Assembly (NCBI RefSeq): GCF_900130005.1
Contig: NZ_FQXP01000003.1
Location: 372,001 to 436,000 of the forward strand
Source: Clostridium collagenovorans DSM 3089
GTDB taxonomy: Bacteria; Bacillota; Clostridia; Clostridiales; Clostridiaceae
Direction: 5' to 3'
Length of the DNA stretch: 64,000 nucleotides
Of the stretch, positions 16,758-26,437 are shown piece by piece (position 1 is the stretch's first letter; each line of letters begins with the position of its first letter). The notes under the pieces were generated by a model. The model made no database searches. It saw nothing but the letters and a program-made list of their open reading frames with translations, and had not been told where the DNA came from. The position numbers and the translations under genes were made by a program.

Positions 16758-19325
16758 GTGTTAAAAGAAAATATGAACAATGGATACACTTCAGTTAATG
16801 TTGGGTTAACTCGTGAAGAAGCTGAAAAGCGACTAAAAAGTTACGGGTATAATCTAATAGAAAATAAAAAAAAGGTGTCACCATTAAAGATTTTTTTATC
16901 TCAATTTAAAGATTTAATAATATGGGTTCTTATAGGAGCAACCATAATCTCAGGGCTTATGGGAGATAAAGCAGATGCTATAACAATTTTAATTATTGTA
17001 TTTATGAATGCTATTTTAGGGTTTATACAAGAATACAGAACAGAAAGGTCTCTAGAGGCTCTTAAGGAATTAGCAGCTCCTACTTGTAAAGTTGTAAGAA
17101 GTGGAAAGATAACAGTTATAAATGCAGAATACTTAGTTCCTGGTGATATAGTTGTTTTGGAAACAGGTGATAGGGTGCCAGCTGATTCAGTAGTAATAGA
17201 AGAATCTAATTTATTAGTAGATGAGTCTTTATTAACAGGTGAATCTTTAGGGGTACAAAAAAGTGCCAGTGGAAAGAATAATAATCTTTATATGGGTACT
17301 AATATTCTTACTGGTAAAGCTAAGGTTAGAGTTACCCTTACTGGTATGGATACGGAAATGGGCAAAATTGCAAATATGCTAGATAACATAGAAGTTGAAA
17401 AATCTCCATTAAGAGAGAAACTTGATAACATAGGTAAGGTATTGATTGTTCTTTGTTTAGCAATATGTGTAATAGTAACAGTTTTGGGAGTAATGAGAGG
17501 ACAAGATCTTGGTGAAATGTTCTTGTTAGGGGTTAGTTTAGCTGTTGCAGCAATTCCAGAAGGATTGACTGCCATAGTAACTATAGCCTTAGCTTTAGGT
17601 GTTTCTAGAATGCTTAAAAGAAATGCATTGGTTAGAAAACTTCCTGCTGTTGAAACTTTAGGATGCACATCTATAATATGTAGTGATAAAACAGGTACAT
17701 TAACACAAAATGATATGACAGTAAAGGCAGTTTATTTTGGAGGAAAATTATATAAAGATGGTTTTGATAAAATACCACAGGGTGAAATACTAAAGAAAGC
17801 TTTTGTATATTGTAATGATTGTAATTATGATTTTAAAGAAAAATCTTTGAAAAAGGCCTTGTTAGGAGATCCAACAGAAACAGCTTTATTAAAAGCATAT
17901 TTTAAAGACACAAGATCTTTACAAGAGTTTGTCAATAATGAAAAAAGAATATACGATATTCCTTTTGACTCAGATAGAAAAATGATGTCTGTAATAAGCA
18001 GAGGAGGCAATGGGGATGTATGTTATGTTAAGGGAGCACCTGAAAGAATAATAAATAGATGTAACTATATACTACTTAATGGTGAAAAGGTTCCATTCCA
18101 AGGAGCTATAAAAGAAAGAGTGCTAAAAGCTGTAGAAGATATGTCTTTCCAAGCATTAAGATGTATTGCAGCAGCGTATAAAGATAAAGAATTAGATAAA
18201 AGGGGAAATTTGGAAGAAAGTTTAACTTTTTTAGGTGTAGCTGGTATGATAGATCCACCAAGAAAAGAAGCTAAGGATGCAATATTTAAATGTCATACAG
18301 CTGGAATAAAGGTTGTTATGATAACAGGGGATCACAAGAATACAGCCTTTGCTATAGGTAAAGAACTAGAGATATGTAAGGATATGAAGCAAGTAGTTAC
18401 TGGTGAAGACTTAGACAGATTAAATGACGAAGAATTAACTAATAAAATTGAGCAATTAAGAATTTTTGCTAGGGTTAGTCCAAAGCATAAATTAAGAATT
18501 GTAAAATGCTTTAAAAAGTTAGGATATATTGTATCAATGACAGGTGATGGTGTTAATGATGCTCCAGCAGTTAAAGAGGCTGATATTGGAGTATCTATGG
18601 GTATATCAGGAACAGATGTAACTAAGGAAGCTTCTTCTATGATACTACTAGATGATAACTTCTCTACAATTGTATCAGCAGTTGAAGAAGGTAGAACAAT
18701 ATATGATAATATAAGAAAGTTCATAAGATACTTATTATCTTGTAATTTAGGGGAAGTATTAACAATGTTTTTAGCTACTATATTATCATTAAAGACACCC
18801 TTACTTCCAATACAAATATTATTTATTAATTTAGCTACAGATGGATTGCCAGCTATAGCATTAGGAATAGATCCAGGTAGCGATGATATAATGTATAAGA
18901 AGCCTAGAGCTAAAAATGAAAGTGTATTTGCACATGGGTTAAAAGATAAAATATTATTAAGAGGGTCATTAATAGGTATTTGTACAGTTTTATCCTTCTT
19001 AGTTGGTGGATATTACGGTATGTCCTTAGAGACATGTAGAACTATAGCCTTAGGAACTTTAGTAATGTCTCAATTGTTACATGTATTTGAATGTAGATCT
19101 GAGAGTAAATCTTTATTTGAAATAAATCCATTTACTAATGTAGCTTTGCTTGGGGCTGTAACTATATCAGTTTTAATGCTAGTATCAGTTATATACGTAC
19201 CTTTCTTAAGTGAAGTATTCCATACAGTAGCATTAAATTTTGGACAATGGATGATAGTATTATTTTTCTCAGGTATAATTGCATTTATAAATAGTGTATA
19301 TATGTTTATATCTAGAAAACATTAA
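16758..19325 (+). CDS. Cation-translocating P-type ATPase, Ca2+ (P2A) type
   Basis: 855 residues from a GTG start 7 bases after AGGAGG. It is an inner-membrane ion pump. Visible P-type motifs are TGES in the actuator domain (about residue 160), AAIPEGL in M4 (about 264-270), the phosphorylation site ICSDKTGTLTQND (about 306-318), the KGAPERI nucleotide-binding element and TGDGVNDAPAVKEADIGVSMG (about 595-615). Length, the PEGL motif and the C-terminal helices after DGLPAIALG fit SERCA/PMCA-like P2A Ca2+ pumps. Related Na+/K+ or Mn2+ pumps cannot be excluded. It follows a long AT-rich region and ends at a bidirectional terminator. Confidence 0.92.
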   Translation: MLKENMNNGYTSVNVGLTREEAEKRLKSYGYNLIENKKKVSPLKIFLSQFKDLIIWVLIGATIISGLMGDKADAITILIIVFMNAILGFIQEYRTERSLEALKELAAPTCKVVRSGKITVINAEYLVPGDIVVLETGDRVPADSVVIEESNLLVDESLLTGESLGVQKSASGKNNNLYMGTNILTGKAKVRVTLTGMDTEMGKIANMLDNIEVEKSPLREKLDNIGKVLIVLCLAICVIVTVLGVMRGQDLGEMFLLGVSLAVAAIPEGLTAIVTIALALGVSRMLKRNALVRKLPAVETLGCTSIICSDKTGTLTQNDMTVKAVYFGGKLYKDGFDKIPQGEILKKAFVYCNDCNYDFKEKSLKKALLGDPTETALLKAYFKDTRSLQEFVNNEKRIYDIPFDSDRKMMSVISRGGNGDVCYVKGAPERIINRCNYILLNGEKVPFQGAIKERVLKAVEDMSFQALRCIAAAYKDKELDKRGNLEESLTFLGVAGMIDPPRKEAKDAIFKCHTAGIKVVMITGDHKNTAFAIGKELEICKDMKQVVTGEDLDRLNDEELTNKIEQLRIFARVSPKHKLRIVKCFKKLGYIVSMTGDGVNDAPAVKEADIGVSMGISGTDVTKEASSMILLDDNFSTIVSAVEEGRTIYDNIRKFIRYLLSCNLGEVLTMFLATILSLKTPLLPIQILFINLATDGLPAIALGIDPGSDDIMYKKPRAKNESVFAHGLKDKILLRGSLIGICTVLSFLVGGYYGMSLETCRTIALGTLVMSQLLHVFECRSESKSLFEINPFTNVALLGAVTISVLMLVSVIYVPFLSEVFHTVALNFGQWMIVLFFSGIIAFINSVYMFISRKH

Positions 19326-19340
19326 TTAAGATAAATAAAA

Positions 19341-19371
19341 AACAATGCAAAATTAATTTGCATTGTTTTTT
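19341..19371. terminator. Bidirectional terminator, 26-base perfect palindrome
   Basis: Thirteen-base perfect arms (AACAATGCAAATT and its complement) at 19341-19366 are extended on both sides by A-rich and T-rich flanks that also pair (ATAAATAAAA with TTTTTATTTAT). It serves both the ATPase gene and the convergent small gene. Confidence 0.85.
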
Positions 19372-19374
19372 TAT

Positions 19375-19785
19375 TTATCTATATCTTCTGTCTTGTCTAA
19401 CTCTTTGAACTTTAGGTGCACCTTCAACAGGCACTAGATCACGTTTAGTTGTAAGGTTACGTATGTTCATTATTTCTATATTCTCACGGTTATCTTTACC
19501 CTTTTTACCCTTTAGACCTTGTATAACTACATTATGTCCTTGTAGTACAGAAATAAAGGTTACCTTTTTAAACCAACGATTTTTCTTATAAACACATTTA
19601 GTAATTGATTTACTTCCTTCAGGCTTCACAACTATTGTAGCAAGTAATTTGTGGAAAATCCAAAGGATTGCTTTTTCTTCTACTTTAATTGATAGAACTT
19701 TACCTTGAACTTGAGTAAGTCTATCACCATATTTGTTCATATAAGTTTGAGCATATTGTTGTTTGAACTTATCTTTAAATCCCAT
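19375..19785 (-). CDS. Conserved-type hypothetical basic protein
   Basis: 136 residues, rich in Lys and Arg, with no signal peptide or membrane span. I do not recognise the family. The start has AAGGAGTT upstream at normal distance, and a terminator sits at the end, so the gene looks real. The middle (about 28-110) has alternating hydrophobic residues suggesting beta strands (VQGKVLSIKVEEK, ATIVVKPEG, VTFISVLQGHNVVIQG). The C-terminus is a basic tail ending RQDRRYR. Charge and strand pattern would fit a nucleic-acid-binding protein, but that is speculation. It is convergent with the P-type ATPase. Confidence 0.65.
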   Translation of the reverse strand: MGFKDKFKQQYAQTYMNKYGDRLTQVQGKVLSIKVEEKAILWIFHKLLATIVVKPEGSKSITKCVYKKNRWFKKVTFISVLQGHNVVIQGLKGKKGKDNRENIEIMNIRNLTTKRDLVPVEGAPKVQRVRQDRRYR

Positions 19786-20124
19786 TTATATAACTCCTTT
19801 TTGATAAAATTTCTAATAATTTAATAATGTCCTTATATTTTAAGGTTATGTATTTAAAAAAGTATTATTCCAATAATTCATATACTTTAAATACTTACTT
19901 AGAATATTATATATTAACTTTAAAATTATAACAAGTATTGAGTAAAAGAATTAAAAGTACTTATAAAAAGTTTAGGGTAAAATTTTAATTATAGTATAAT
20001 TTTTTAAATATAATTCTACAATAAGTTATAAAAAGTGCTATAATAAAAAACAAGTAATATGTAATTTAAGTAAATTAATAAAATGTTAACTTACGCTTTA
20101 TAGCTTAAGTATGGAGGAATAAAA
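19786..20124. other. Divergent intergenic region upstream of deoC
   Basis: 339 bases, extremely AT-rich. A possible deoC promoter is TACAAT (about 20016), 16 bases, TATAAT (about 20038). Another is TTGAGT with a TTATAA 17 bases later near 19938-19966. I see no operator dyad typical of DeoR and no structured RNA. Confidence 0.35.
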
Positions 20125-20787
20125 ATGAAAAAAGAACAATTAAGCAAATTTATAGATCATACAATATTAAAGGCAGAAGCTTCAAAGGAAGAAGTAACAA
20201 AGTTATGTGAAGAAGCTAAAGAGTATAAATTTATGTCTGTTTGTATAAATCCAAGCAACATAAGTTTAGCTAAAGAAATTCTTAAGGATTCAGAGGTTAA
20301 GGTATGTACTGTAGTTGGTTTTCCTTTAGGGTCAACAACTACAGAATGTAAGGTTTTTGAAACAGAGGATGCCTTAAATAAAGGTGCAGAAGAAATAGAT
20401 ATGGTTATAAATATAGGAAGATTAAAAGATAAGGATTATGATTATGTGGAGTCAGAAATAAAAGCTATATCAGATTTATCTCATAAACATAATGCAATTA
20501 CAAAGGTTATAATAGAAACTTGTCTTCTTACAGAAGAAGAAAAAGTAATGGCATGTAAACTTTCTAAAAAAGCAGGTGCAGATTTTGTAAAAACTTCAAC
20601 AGGTTTTTCAAAGGGTGGTGCAACTAAAGAGGATATTAAGCTAATGAGAGAAACTGTTGGAGAAAATATGGGAGTAAAGGCATCTGGTGGAGTTAGAACT
20701 TATGAAGATGCAATGACCATGATAGAAAATGGAGCTAGTAGAATTGGTGCATCAGCTTCTATAAGCATAGTTTCTAAGTGTAAATAA
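20125..20787 (+). CDS. deoC: Deoxyribose-phosphate aldolase
   Basis: 220 residues, normal for class I DeoC. It splits 2-deoxyribose 5-phosphate into glyceraldehyde 3-phosphate and acetaldehyde, feeding nucleoside carbon into glycolysis. Family motifs are the N-terminal [38 protein letters not shown], the Schiff-base lysine in [11 protein letters not shown] (about residue 155) and [12 protein letters not shown]. The start follows GGAGG. It is monocistronic here, without deoB, deoD or a pyrimidine nucleoside phosphorylase next to it, and ends at a strong terminator. Confidence 0.97.
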   Translation: MKKEQLSKFIDHTILKAEASKEEVTKLCEEAKEYKFMSVCINPSNISLAKEILKDSEVKVCTVVGFPLGSTTTECKVFETEDALNKGAEEIDMVINIGRLKDKDYDYVESEIKAISDLSHKHNAITKVIIETCLLTEEEKVMACKLSKKAGADFVKTSTGFSKGGATKEDIKLMRETVGENMGVKASGGVRTYEDAMTMIENGASRIGASASISIVSKCK

Positions 20788-20844
20788 TATTTATATTTAA
20801 TAATAGTAACTTTTTATTTATAAAAATATATAATGATTTAAGAG

Positions 20845-20905
20845 AATAAAAGCTTCTAAGATAAGTAATATACAATAATACTTATGTTTAGAAGCTTTTA
20901 TTTTT
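20845..20905 (+). terminator. deoC terminator, long interrupted stem
   Basis: AATAAAAGCTTCTAA pairs with TTTAGAAGCTTTTATT, then after a G/G mismatch ATAAGTA pairs with TACTTAT. T-rich tail. Confidence 0.82.
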
Positions 20906-20978
20906 TATTATTTATAAAATTTTGTTACTAATTTTTTAGTTTTAGAATATTTATATAATAAGGCGAAGGGGGGATACA

Positions 20979-23282
20979 ATGTATAGAGAACTTTTTTCAA
21001 ATGAAATTAAGTATAGATTTAATATTTCAGATATTGATCTTAATAATTTAAATAGAGATTATTTAAGCGAGTATGATGAAGTTTATAATAAGTTAGACCA
21101 AGCAATTAATATTAAGGGAAAGGGTTATAATTTATATATATTAGATGATAGCAATGAAGATAAAATAAAAAATATAATAGATTATAGTAATAATAAATTA
21201 AAGGATATTGAAGCGCCCAAAGATATATGCTTTGTTGTTGAAGAGGATAAGTATTGCCCTAAGGTATTATTTACTAATGGTGGAAGTGGAATAAAATTTA
21301 AAGAGACTTTAGATAAAATAAAAGAAGATTATTTAGATGAAATATTTGATTTTTACAATACCTCAGTTTGTGAAGAGAAAGAAGAGATACTAAATGAAAT
21401 TATTTTAAATAAGGATAAGCTTTTAAATGAGTTAATAGAATTATCTGAAGAAAATGGATTCCACATTAAAACTAAAAAAAGAAGCTTTGTATTTTCACCA
21501 ATTAAGGATGGGGTACCTTTAACTGATGAGGAGTTTGAAGCTTTAGATAATGAGGAGAAAAACTCCTTAATAAAAAAATTAAGTTTATTAAAATCAAAAA
21601 GTAAAGAGTTAGTTAAGAAGTTAAAAGAAAATGAACTAGAAAGCATATTGAGAGTAAGAGAAATATTAAGTGAGTTTTTAAAAACTCAAATGCAAGAACG
21701 AAAACTTCAGTTAATTGATGAATTTATGGATGAGGATGAAGTTTGTGGGTATATAAACTATGTTTGTAGCAATATAGAGAGTAAAATTGCAGATAACTAT
21801 ACAAGCAAATATGATGATGATGAGCCTATAATAAATGAAATAGTATATAGTTACCAAATCAATATTTTACTTGATAATTCAGGAATTGATCATCCTAGGG
21901 TTATATATGAAAATGAACCAAGTGTACAAAGATTAATTGGAAAAATAGAATATGAAAATTATAATGGAATTTATAAATCAACAGCAAAGGATATAAAACC
22001 TGGTGCTATTATAAAAAGTAGTGAAGGTGTATTGATTTTAAGAGCCATGGATTTATTAAATTACCCACAGAGCTATAATTATTTAAAGAAAATTTTATTG
22101 AATGGATATGTAGATTTTGAGTTTAGCAAAAGTTATTTAGATGCACTTTCAATAAAGTGTGTAAAACCTGAGCTTATAAAAGTAAAACCAAAGGTAATTA
22201 TTATAGGTGATTATAGAGTTTATAACATTCTATATAATAATGACGAAGATTTTAAAAATGTTTTTAGATTAATGGGTGAAAGTGATTATATAAAGGATAA
22301 GAATGAAAAGGAAAAAGAAAATCTAACTAGCACTATATTGAATATATGTAAAGGCTATAAGTGCAAGCCATTAAGCAATGAAGCACTAAAAGAAGTTGCA
22401 AGGTATTTATCAAGGCAATGTGAGGATAAGAGAAAGTTATGTTTTGATAATTTGAAATTAACCAATTTAATAGTAATGGCAAATGATATAGCAACCTTAG
22501 AAGAGAGAAAACAAATTGAAAGTGAAGATATAATACAGAGTTATAGTAAAGAAAGTCTCTTAGAAAAAAATTATCTGCAGCAGTATAAGGATAAAAAGGT
22601 TCTTCTTTCAACAACTGGCAAAGTAGTTGGCTGTGTAAATGGGTTATCTGTAATTGATACAGGATATTGTAGCTTTGGAAAACCTATAAGAATAACTTGT
22701 ACATGCTACAAGGGAAATGGATCAATAGTTGATATTCAAAAGGAAAGTGATTTGAGTGGAAAAATTCATAATAAGTCTATAAATACATTAAAAGGCTTGA
22801 TAACTACTTTGTTTGATGGTTATGAAGATTTACCAATAGATTTTCATTTGAACTTTGAACAGATATATGGATTAGTTGAAGGTGATAGTGCCTCTGCAGC
22901 TGAAGCAGTAGCGATGATTTCTGCATTAAGCAAGGTTCCTGTAAAGCAAAATATAGCTATAACAGGATCTGTAAATCAATTTGGAGAAATACAACCCATA
23001 GGAGGAATTAATGATAAAATAGAAGGATTTATTAAGGTTTGTGATACCATAGATAATTCTATGGGCAAAGCCGTTATAATTCCAAGTGCAAATGTAGACT
23101 CTCTTGTTTTAAGTAAAAAAGTAGAAGAGCTAATAGAAATGGGTAGCTTTAAAATATATGCTGTTGATACAATATATGATGTAATAGATGTAATAATGGG
23201 AGATGTGTATGTAACCTATAAAGATGTATTAGAACAATGCAAAAAAGAATTTAAAAGGTATTTATCAAGAGGTAAAAAATAA
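20979..23282 (+). CDS. Lon-like (S16) protease with degenerate AAA region, LonC-like
   Basis: 767 residues, start after GGCGAAGGGGGG. The C-terminal 200 residues are a Lon protease domain with the Ser-Lys dyad: S639 in GDSASAAEA and K680 in GGINDKIEGF, 41 residues apart as in Lon. The upstream part resembles the AAA_32 arrangement of Lon-related proteins, including GAIIKSSEGVLILRAMDLL, but has no GxxGxGK[ST] P-loop: the expected place near residue 46-60 reads GYNLYILDDSNEDK. The Walker B acidic pair also looks lost. This suggests an ATP-independent protease of the LonC kind. A charged, Lys/Glu-rich stretch (about 130-260) looks coiled. Monocistronic with its own terminator. Targets unknown. 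Confidence 0.8.
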   Translation: MYRELFSNEIKYRFNISDIDLNNLNRDYLSEYDEVYNKLDQAINIKGKGYNLYILDDSNEDKIKNIIDYSNNKLKDIEAPKDICFVVEEDKYCPKVLFTNGGSGIKFKETLDKIKEDYLDEIFDFYNTSVCEEKEEILNEIILNKDKLLNELIELSEENGFHIKTKKRSFVFSPIKDGVPLTDEEFEALDNEEKNSLIKKLSLLKSKSKELVKKLKENELESILRVREILSEFLKTQMQERKLQLIDEFMDEDEVCGYINYVCSNIESKIADNYTSKYDDDEPIINEIVYSYQINILLDNSGIDHPRVIYENEPSVQRLIGKIEYENYNGIYKSTAKDIKPGAIIKSSEGVLILRAMDLLNYPQSYNYLKKILLNGYVDFEFSKSYLDALSIKCVKPELIKVKPKVIIIGDYRVYNILYNNDEDFKNVFRLMGESDYIKDKNEKEKENLTSTILNICKGYKCKPLSNEALKEVARYLSRQCEDKRKLCFDNLKLTNLIVMANDIATLEERKQIESEDIIQSYSKESLLEKNYLQQYKDKKVLLSTTGKVVGCVNGLSVIDTGYCSFGKPIRITCTCYKGNGSIVDIQKESDLSGKIHNKSINTLKGLITTLFDGYEDLPIDFHLNFEQIYGLVEGDSASAAEAVAMISALSKVPVKQNIAITGSVNQFGEIQPIGGINDKIEGFIKVCDTIDNSMGKAVIIPSANVDSLVLSKKVEELIEMGSFKIYAVDTIYDVIDVIMGDVYVTYKDVLEQCKKEFKRYLSRGKK

Positions 23283-23324
23283 GAGGTGTTTTTGAAATTT
23301 CTTAAAGACGCTTTTGAAATTATA

Positions 23325-23362
23325 AAAAGGATAATCTTAAAGTACTTTAAGATTATCCTTTT
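23325..23362. terminator. Bidirectional terminator, 38-base perfect palindrome
   Basis: Nineteen-base perfect arms centred on AAAGT/ACTTT at 23343/23344, starting AAAAGGATAATC and ending GATTATCCTTTT. It lies between the convergent Lon-like and ychF genes. Confidence 0.88.
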
Positions 23363-23379
23363 CAAATTTAAAGTAGTTA

Positions 23380-24477
23380 TTAAACATTAAATCTAAAATT
23401 AACAACATCTCCATCTTGCATTATATACTCTTTGCCTTCTAATCTGTAGTGTCCTTTTTCTTTAGCAACAGATTCAGAACCACATTCAACTAATTTATCA
23501 TAAGAAATAACCTCAGCTCTTATAAATCCTCTTTCTATGTCAGAGTGGATTTTACCAGCAGCAGCAGGTGCCTTAGTGCCTATTTTAATAGTCCAAGCAC
23601 GAACTTCTTGTACTCCTGCAGTTAAATAACTCATTAAGCCAAGAAGCTTATAACTAGCTTTTATTAACTTATCTAAACCAGATTCTGAAAGACCATATTC
23701 ACCTAACAGTTCAGCTTTTTCTTCTTCCTCTAATCCTGAAAGTTCTTCCTCTAATCTTGCACATACTGTTATTACACCAGAGTTTTCAGCTTCAGCAAAA
23801 GCTCTAACTTTTTTAACAAAATCATTTTCTATATTTCCCTCAGCTAAATCGTTTTCAGATAAATTAGCTGCATATAATACAGGTTTTGAAGTTATCAAAA
23901 ATAATCCTTTTACGAAATTTTGCTCATCATCTGTTAACTCAAGAGTTCTAGCAGGTTTGTTTGCTTCTAATTGAACTTTAATTTTTTCCATAATAGAATA
24001 TTGTTCTTTAGCAACTTTATCACCAGAACGAACTAATTTAAGAGCTTTTTCCATTCTTCTTTCTAAAACCTCTAAATCAGATAATATAAGTTCAAGGTTA
24101 ATAGTTTCAATATCTCTTATTGGATCTACAGAACCATCTACGTGAACTATATTTTCATCTTCAAAACATCTAACAACATGAACTATAGATTCAACTTCAC
24201 GAATGTGAGAAAGAAATTTATTACCTAAACCTTCACCGTTACTAGCACCTTTTACTAAACCAGCTATATCATAAAACTCTATTGCAGTGTGTACTTGCTT
24301 TTTAGAATTATAGATTTCTTGAAGTTTATCTAATCTTTCATCAGGTACACTTACAACACCTACATTAGGCTCAATAGTACAGAATGGATAGTTAGCTGAT
24401 TCTGCACCAGCTTGAGTTATTGCATTAAATAAAGTACTTTTACCTACATTTGGTAGACCTACTATTCCTAATTTCAT
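23380..24477 (-). CDS. ychF: OBG-family ribosome-associated ATPase/GTPase YchF
   Basis: 365 residues, the standard length. P-loop G1 is GLPNVGKSTLFNAIT (residues 6-20) and G3 is DIAGLVKGASNGEGLGNKF. The usual NKxD of G4 is replaced by AANLSEND, the change associated with ATP preference in YchF/Ola1. A coiled-coil insertion lies at about 130-200, and the C-terminal TGS domain ends MQDGDVVNFRFNV. It binds ribosomes and is linked to stress responses. The start has GAAAGGGTTG upstream. No operon partner. Confidence 0.96.
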   Translation of the reverse strand: MKLGIVGLPNVGKSTLFNAITQAGAESANYPFCTIEPNVGVVSVPDERLDKLQEIYNSKKQVHTAIEFYDIAGLVKGASNGEGLGNKFLSHIREVESIVHVVRCFEDENIVHVDGSVDPIRDIETINLELILSDLEVLERRMEKALKLVRSGDKVAKEQYSIMEKIKVQLEANKPARTLELTDDEQNFVKGLFLITSKPVLYAANLSENDLAEGNIENDFVKKVRAFAEAENSGVITVCARLEEELSGLEEEEKAELLGEYGLSESGLDKLIKASYKLLGLMSYLTAGVQEVRAWTIKIGTKAPAAAGKIHSDIERGFIRAEVISYDKLVECGSESVAKEKGHYRLEGKEYIMQDGDVVNFRFNV

Positions 24478-24973
24478 TTATTAAAACAACCCTTTCTAAT
24501 ATTTATTAATAATTTAATTATTTTTAACACTATGTATTCTTATAGATTATACTCTATGAAGCTTAGTATTTCAAGAAAAGAAGACTTTTACCATAGTATT
24601 ATCATATTTTAAAAATAAAAATCAACAACATAAGTTATATAAAAATGAAAGTTTAAGCAAATATAAACTTTTGCTTTATAATTATATTAATAGGTAAATT
24701 AAACTTTATTTTGTACCATATTTATGATATATTTAAAGGTAAAAAGAGTAAATAAATCTCTATAAGTAAATATTAAACTTATAAGGGCAAAATTTCGACC
24801 AATAAGGTGAAATTTCATAAAAATCATGCAAAAATATAATTTTATATGACTGAAAATGTTTTGCGAAAGTTAAGTAAAATTTAAAGGATATATAGAAGGA
24901 AAGTAGAATTATAAAGGGTACGACTTTTATGAGTAACTTTAAACTAAAAAATTAAACTGAAGAGGAGAAAGAT
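24478..24973. other. Divergent intergenic region between ychF and rsmH
   Basis: 496 AT-rich bases without a gene. A stretch near 24786-24818 holds two related elements, AAATTTCGACC and GAAATTTC. The TTCGACC is one base from a Spo0A box (TTCGACA), but a single imperfect box is weak evidence. There is no mraZ in front of rsmH, which many bacteria have. No clear promoter pair. Confidence 0.4.
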
Positions 24974-25906
24974 ATGGAATTTAAACATGTTTCGGTATTA
25001 CTTAATGAAACCATAGAGGGTTTAAACATTAAAGAAGATGGAATATATGCAGATGGAACAATGGGAGGTGCAGGACATTCAAGTGAGATAGCAAAAAGGC
25101 TTTCGGACAAAGGTAGATTAATAGGTATAGATCAAGATTTGGATGCACATAAAGCAGCGAGAGAAAGATTAAAAGAATTTAAAAATGTAACTTTTGTACA
25201 TGATAATTTTTATAATGTCAAGAACATATTAGATGAACTTAACATAGAAGGCATAGACGGAATTATGATGGATTTAGGAGTATCCTCTTATCAATTAGAT
25301 GAAGCAGAAAGAGGATTTAGTTATATGAACGATGCGCCTTTAGATATGAGAATGGATAGAGAAAGAGAATTCTCAGCATATAATGTAGTTAATGAGTACG
25401 AAGAAGAAGAGTTATATAAAATAATAAAAGATTACGGAGAAGAAAGATTTGCTAAGAAAATAGCACGTTTAATCGTAAAAGCTAGAGAAGAAAAGCCAAT
25501 AGAAACAACTTTCGAATTAGTTGATATTATAAAGGGAGCTATACCAGCAAAGCTTAGAAGAGAAGGGCCTCATCCTGCGAAGAGAACTTTCCAAGCTATT
25601 AGAATTGAAGTTAATGCTGAGTTAAGTATATTAAATGATGCTATAGAAGATAGTGTTAGTAAGTTAAATAAGGGCGGAAGAATTGCTATAATAACTTTCC
25701 ATTCTCTTGAGGATAGAATAGTAAAGCAAAAGTTCAGGGCATTAGAGAATCCTTGTACGTGTCCTAAGGAGTTTCCTATTTGTATATGTGGTAAAGAGCC
25801 TTCAGTAAAGGTTATAACAAGAAAACCTATTATACCTAGTGAAAGAGAAATTGAAGAAAATCCAAGAAGTAGAAGTGCGAAATTAAGGGTTGCTGAAAAG
25901 CTATAA
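24974..25906 (+). CDS. rsmH: 16S rRNA (cytosine1402-N4)-methyltransferase RsmH (MraW)
   Basis: 310 residues. It methylates N4 of C1402 in the decoding centre of 16S rRNA using S-adenosylmethionine. The SAM site is [12 protein letters not shown] (about residues 25-36), with IDQDLDAH next, then [28 protein letters not shown] and [12 protein letters not shown]. It is the first gene of the division/wall cluster, followed after 32 bases by the FtsL-like gene. Start follows AGAGGAGAAAG. Confidence 0.97.
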   Translation: MEFKHVSVLLNETIEGLNIKEDGIYADGTMGGAGHSSEIAKRLSDKGRLIGIDQDLDAHKAARERLKEFKNVTFVHDNFYNVKNILDELNIEGIDGIMMDLGVSSYQLDEAERGFSYMNDAPLDMRMDREREFSAYNVVNEYEEEELYKIIKDYGEERFAKKIARLIVKAREEKPIETTFELVDIIKGAIPAKLRREGPHPAKRTFQAIRIEVNAELSILNDAIEDSVSKLNKGGRIAIITFHSLEDRIVKQKFRALENPCTCPKEFPICICGKEPSVKVITRKPIIPSEREIEENPRSRSAKLRVAEKL

Positions 25907-25938
25907 AAATGTTCTAAAAATATAGAGGGGTGAATAAA

Positions 25939-26424
25939 GTGATAGTAGTAGATAAAGAAAAAGTTGTTAATGGAAGCAATGCTATGTCTACAGTAGTAGA
26001 ACCACAGAGACAAAGAAGCAAAACAGAAGCTCCAAGAAAAAGAACTAGTACGAAGACAACAAGAAAAACAGAACTAAAGAGTAAATTGAGGGTTATGAGC
26101 ACAGTGAGCATATGCTTTATGGTTGGGGTATTATTAATAGGGAGATATACTACTATCTATAAAAATCAAAATGCTATAAGAAACTTAAAATCAGAAATAG
26201 AATCTTTAAAATATAATAATGATGACTTAAAGGTTCATCTATTGAAGTTTGAAGATATAAATGCTGTAGATAAAGAAGCAAGAGAGAAGTTCACAATGAT
26301 TACACCGGGAGTTAACAATGTGATTTACTCTGACTTAAGTAAGAATAACTTTGGTGAAAAAACTGAGTCTAAATCAAGTAAGACAAAGGAAGTTTTTGAA
26401 AAAATTAAAAATATACTTTTTTAA
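25939..26424 (+). CDS. ftsL: FtsL-like septum/divisome protein
   Basis: 161 residues. The GTG at 25939 is taken as start because GAGGGG at 25925-25930 is 8 bases upstream; an earlier in-frame GTG at 25930 overlaps that site. Layout is typical FtsL: a basic, Lys/Arg/Thr-rich cytoplasmic part (about 1-50), one membrane span (about 56-75, VSICFMVGVLLIGRY), and an outer coiled coil (KNQNAIRNLKSEIESLK). Sequence similarity in this family is low, so the call rests on layout and on position between rsmH and spoVD. It should work with DivIB and the transpeptidase. Confidence 0.8.
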   Translation: MIVVDKEKVVNGSNAMSTVVEPQRQRSKTEAPRKRTSTKTTRKTELKSKLRVMSTVSICFMVGVLLIGRYTTIYKNQNAIRNLKSEIESLKYNNDDLKVHLLKFEDINAVDKEAREKFTMITPGVNNVIYSDLSKNNFGEKTESKSSKTKEVFEKIKNILF

Positions 26425-26437
26425 TGGAGGTATATAA

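Noticed and set aside
18332..18724. 130-codon minus-strand open frame inside the P-type ATPase gene
   Set aside because: Lies opposite the conserved ATP-binding and hinge motifs, with no ribosome site; a shadow of the real gene.
23281..23391. Possible 32-residue basic peptide starting at the TTG at 23292
   Set aside because: Ribosome site only three bases from the codon, and the frame runs through the perfect terminator palindrome; the open frame is best explained by chance.
24786..24818. Spo0A box upstream of rsmH
   Set aside because: TTCGACC differs from TTCGACA in one base and stands alone; chance matches are common in AT-rich spacers.
25570..26013. 147-codon minus-strand open frame over rsmH and ftsL
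   Set aside because: Spans the junction of two well-supported plus-strand genes and has no start signals.
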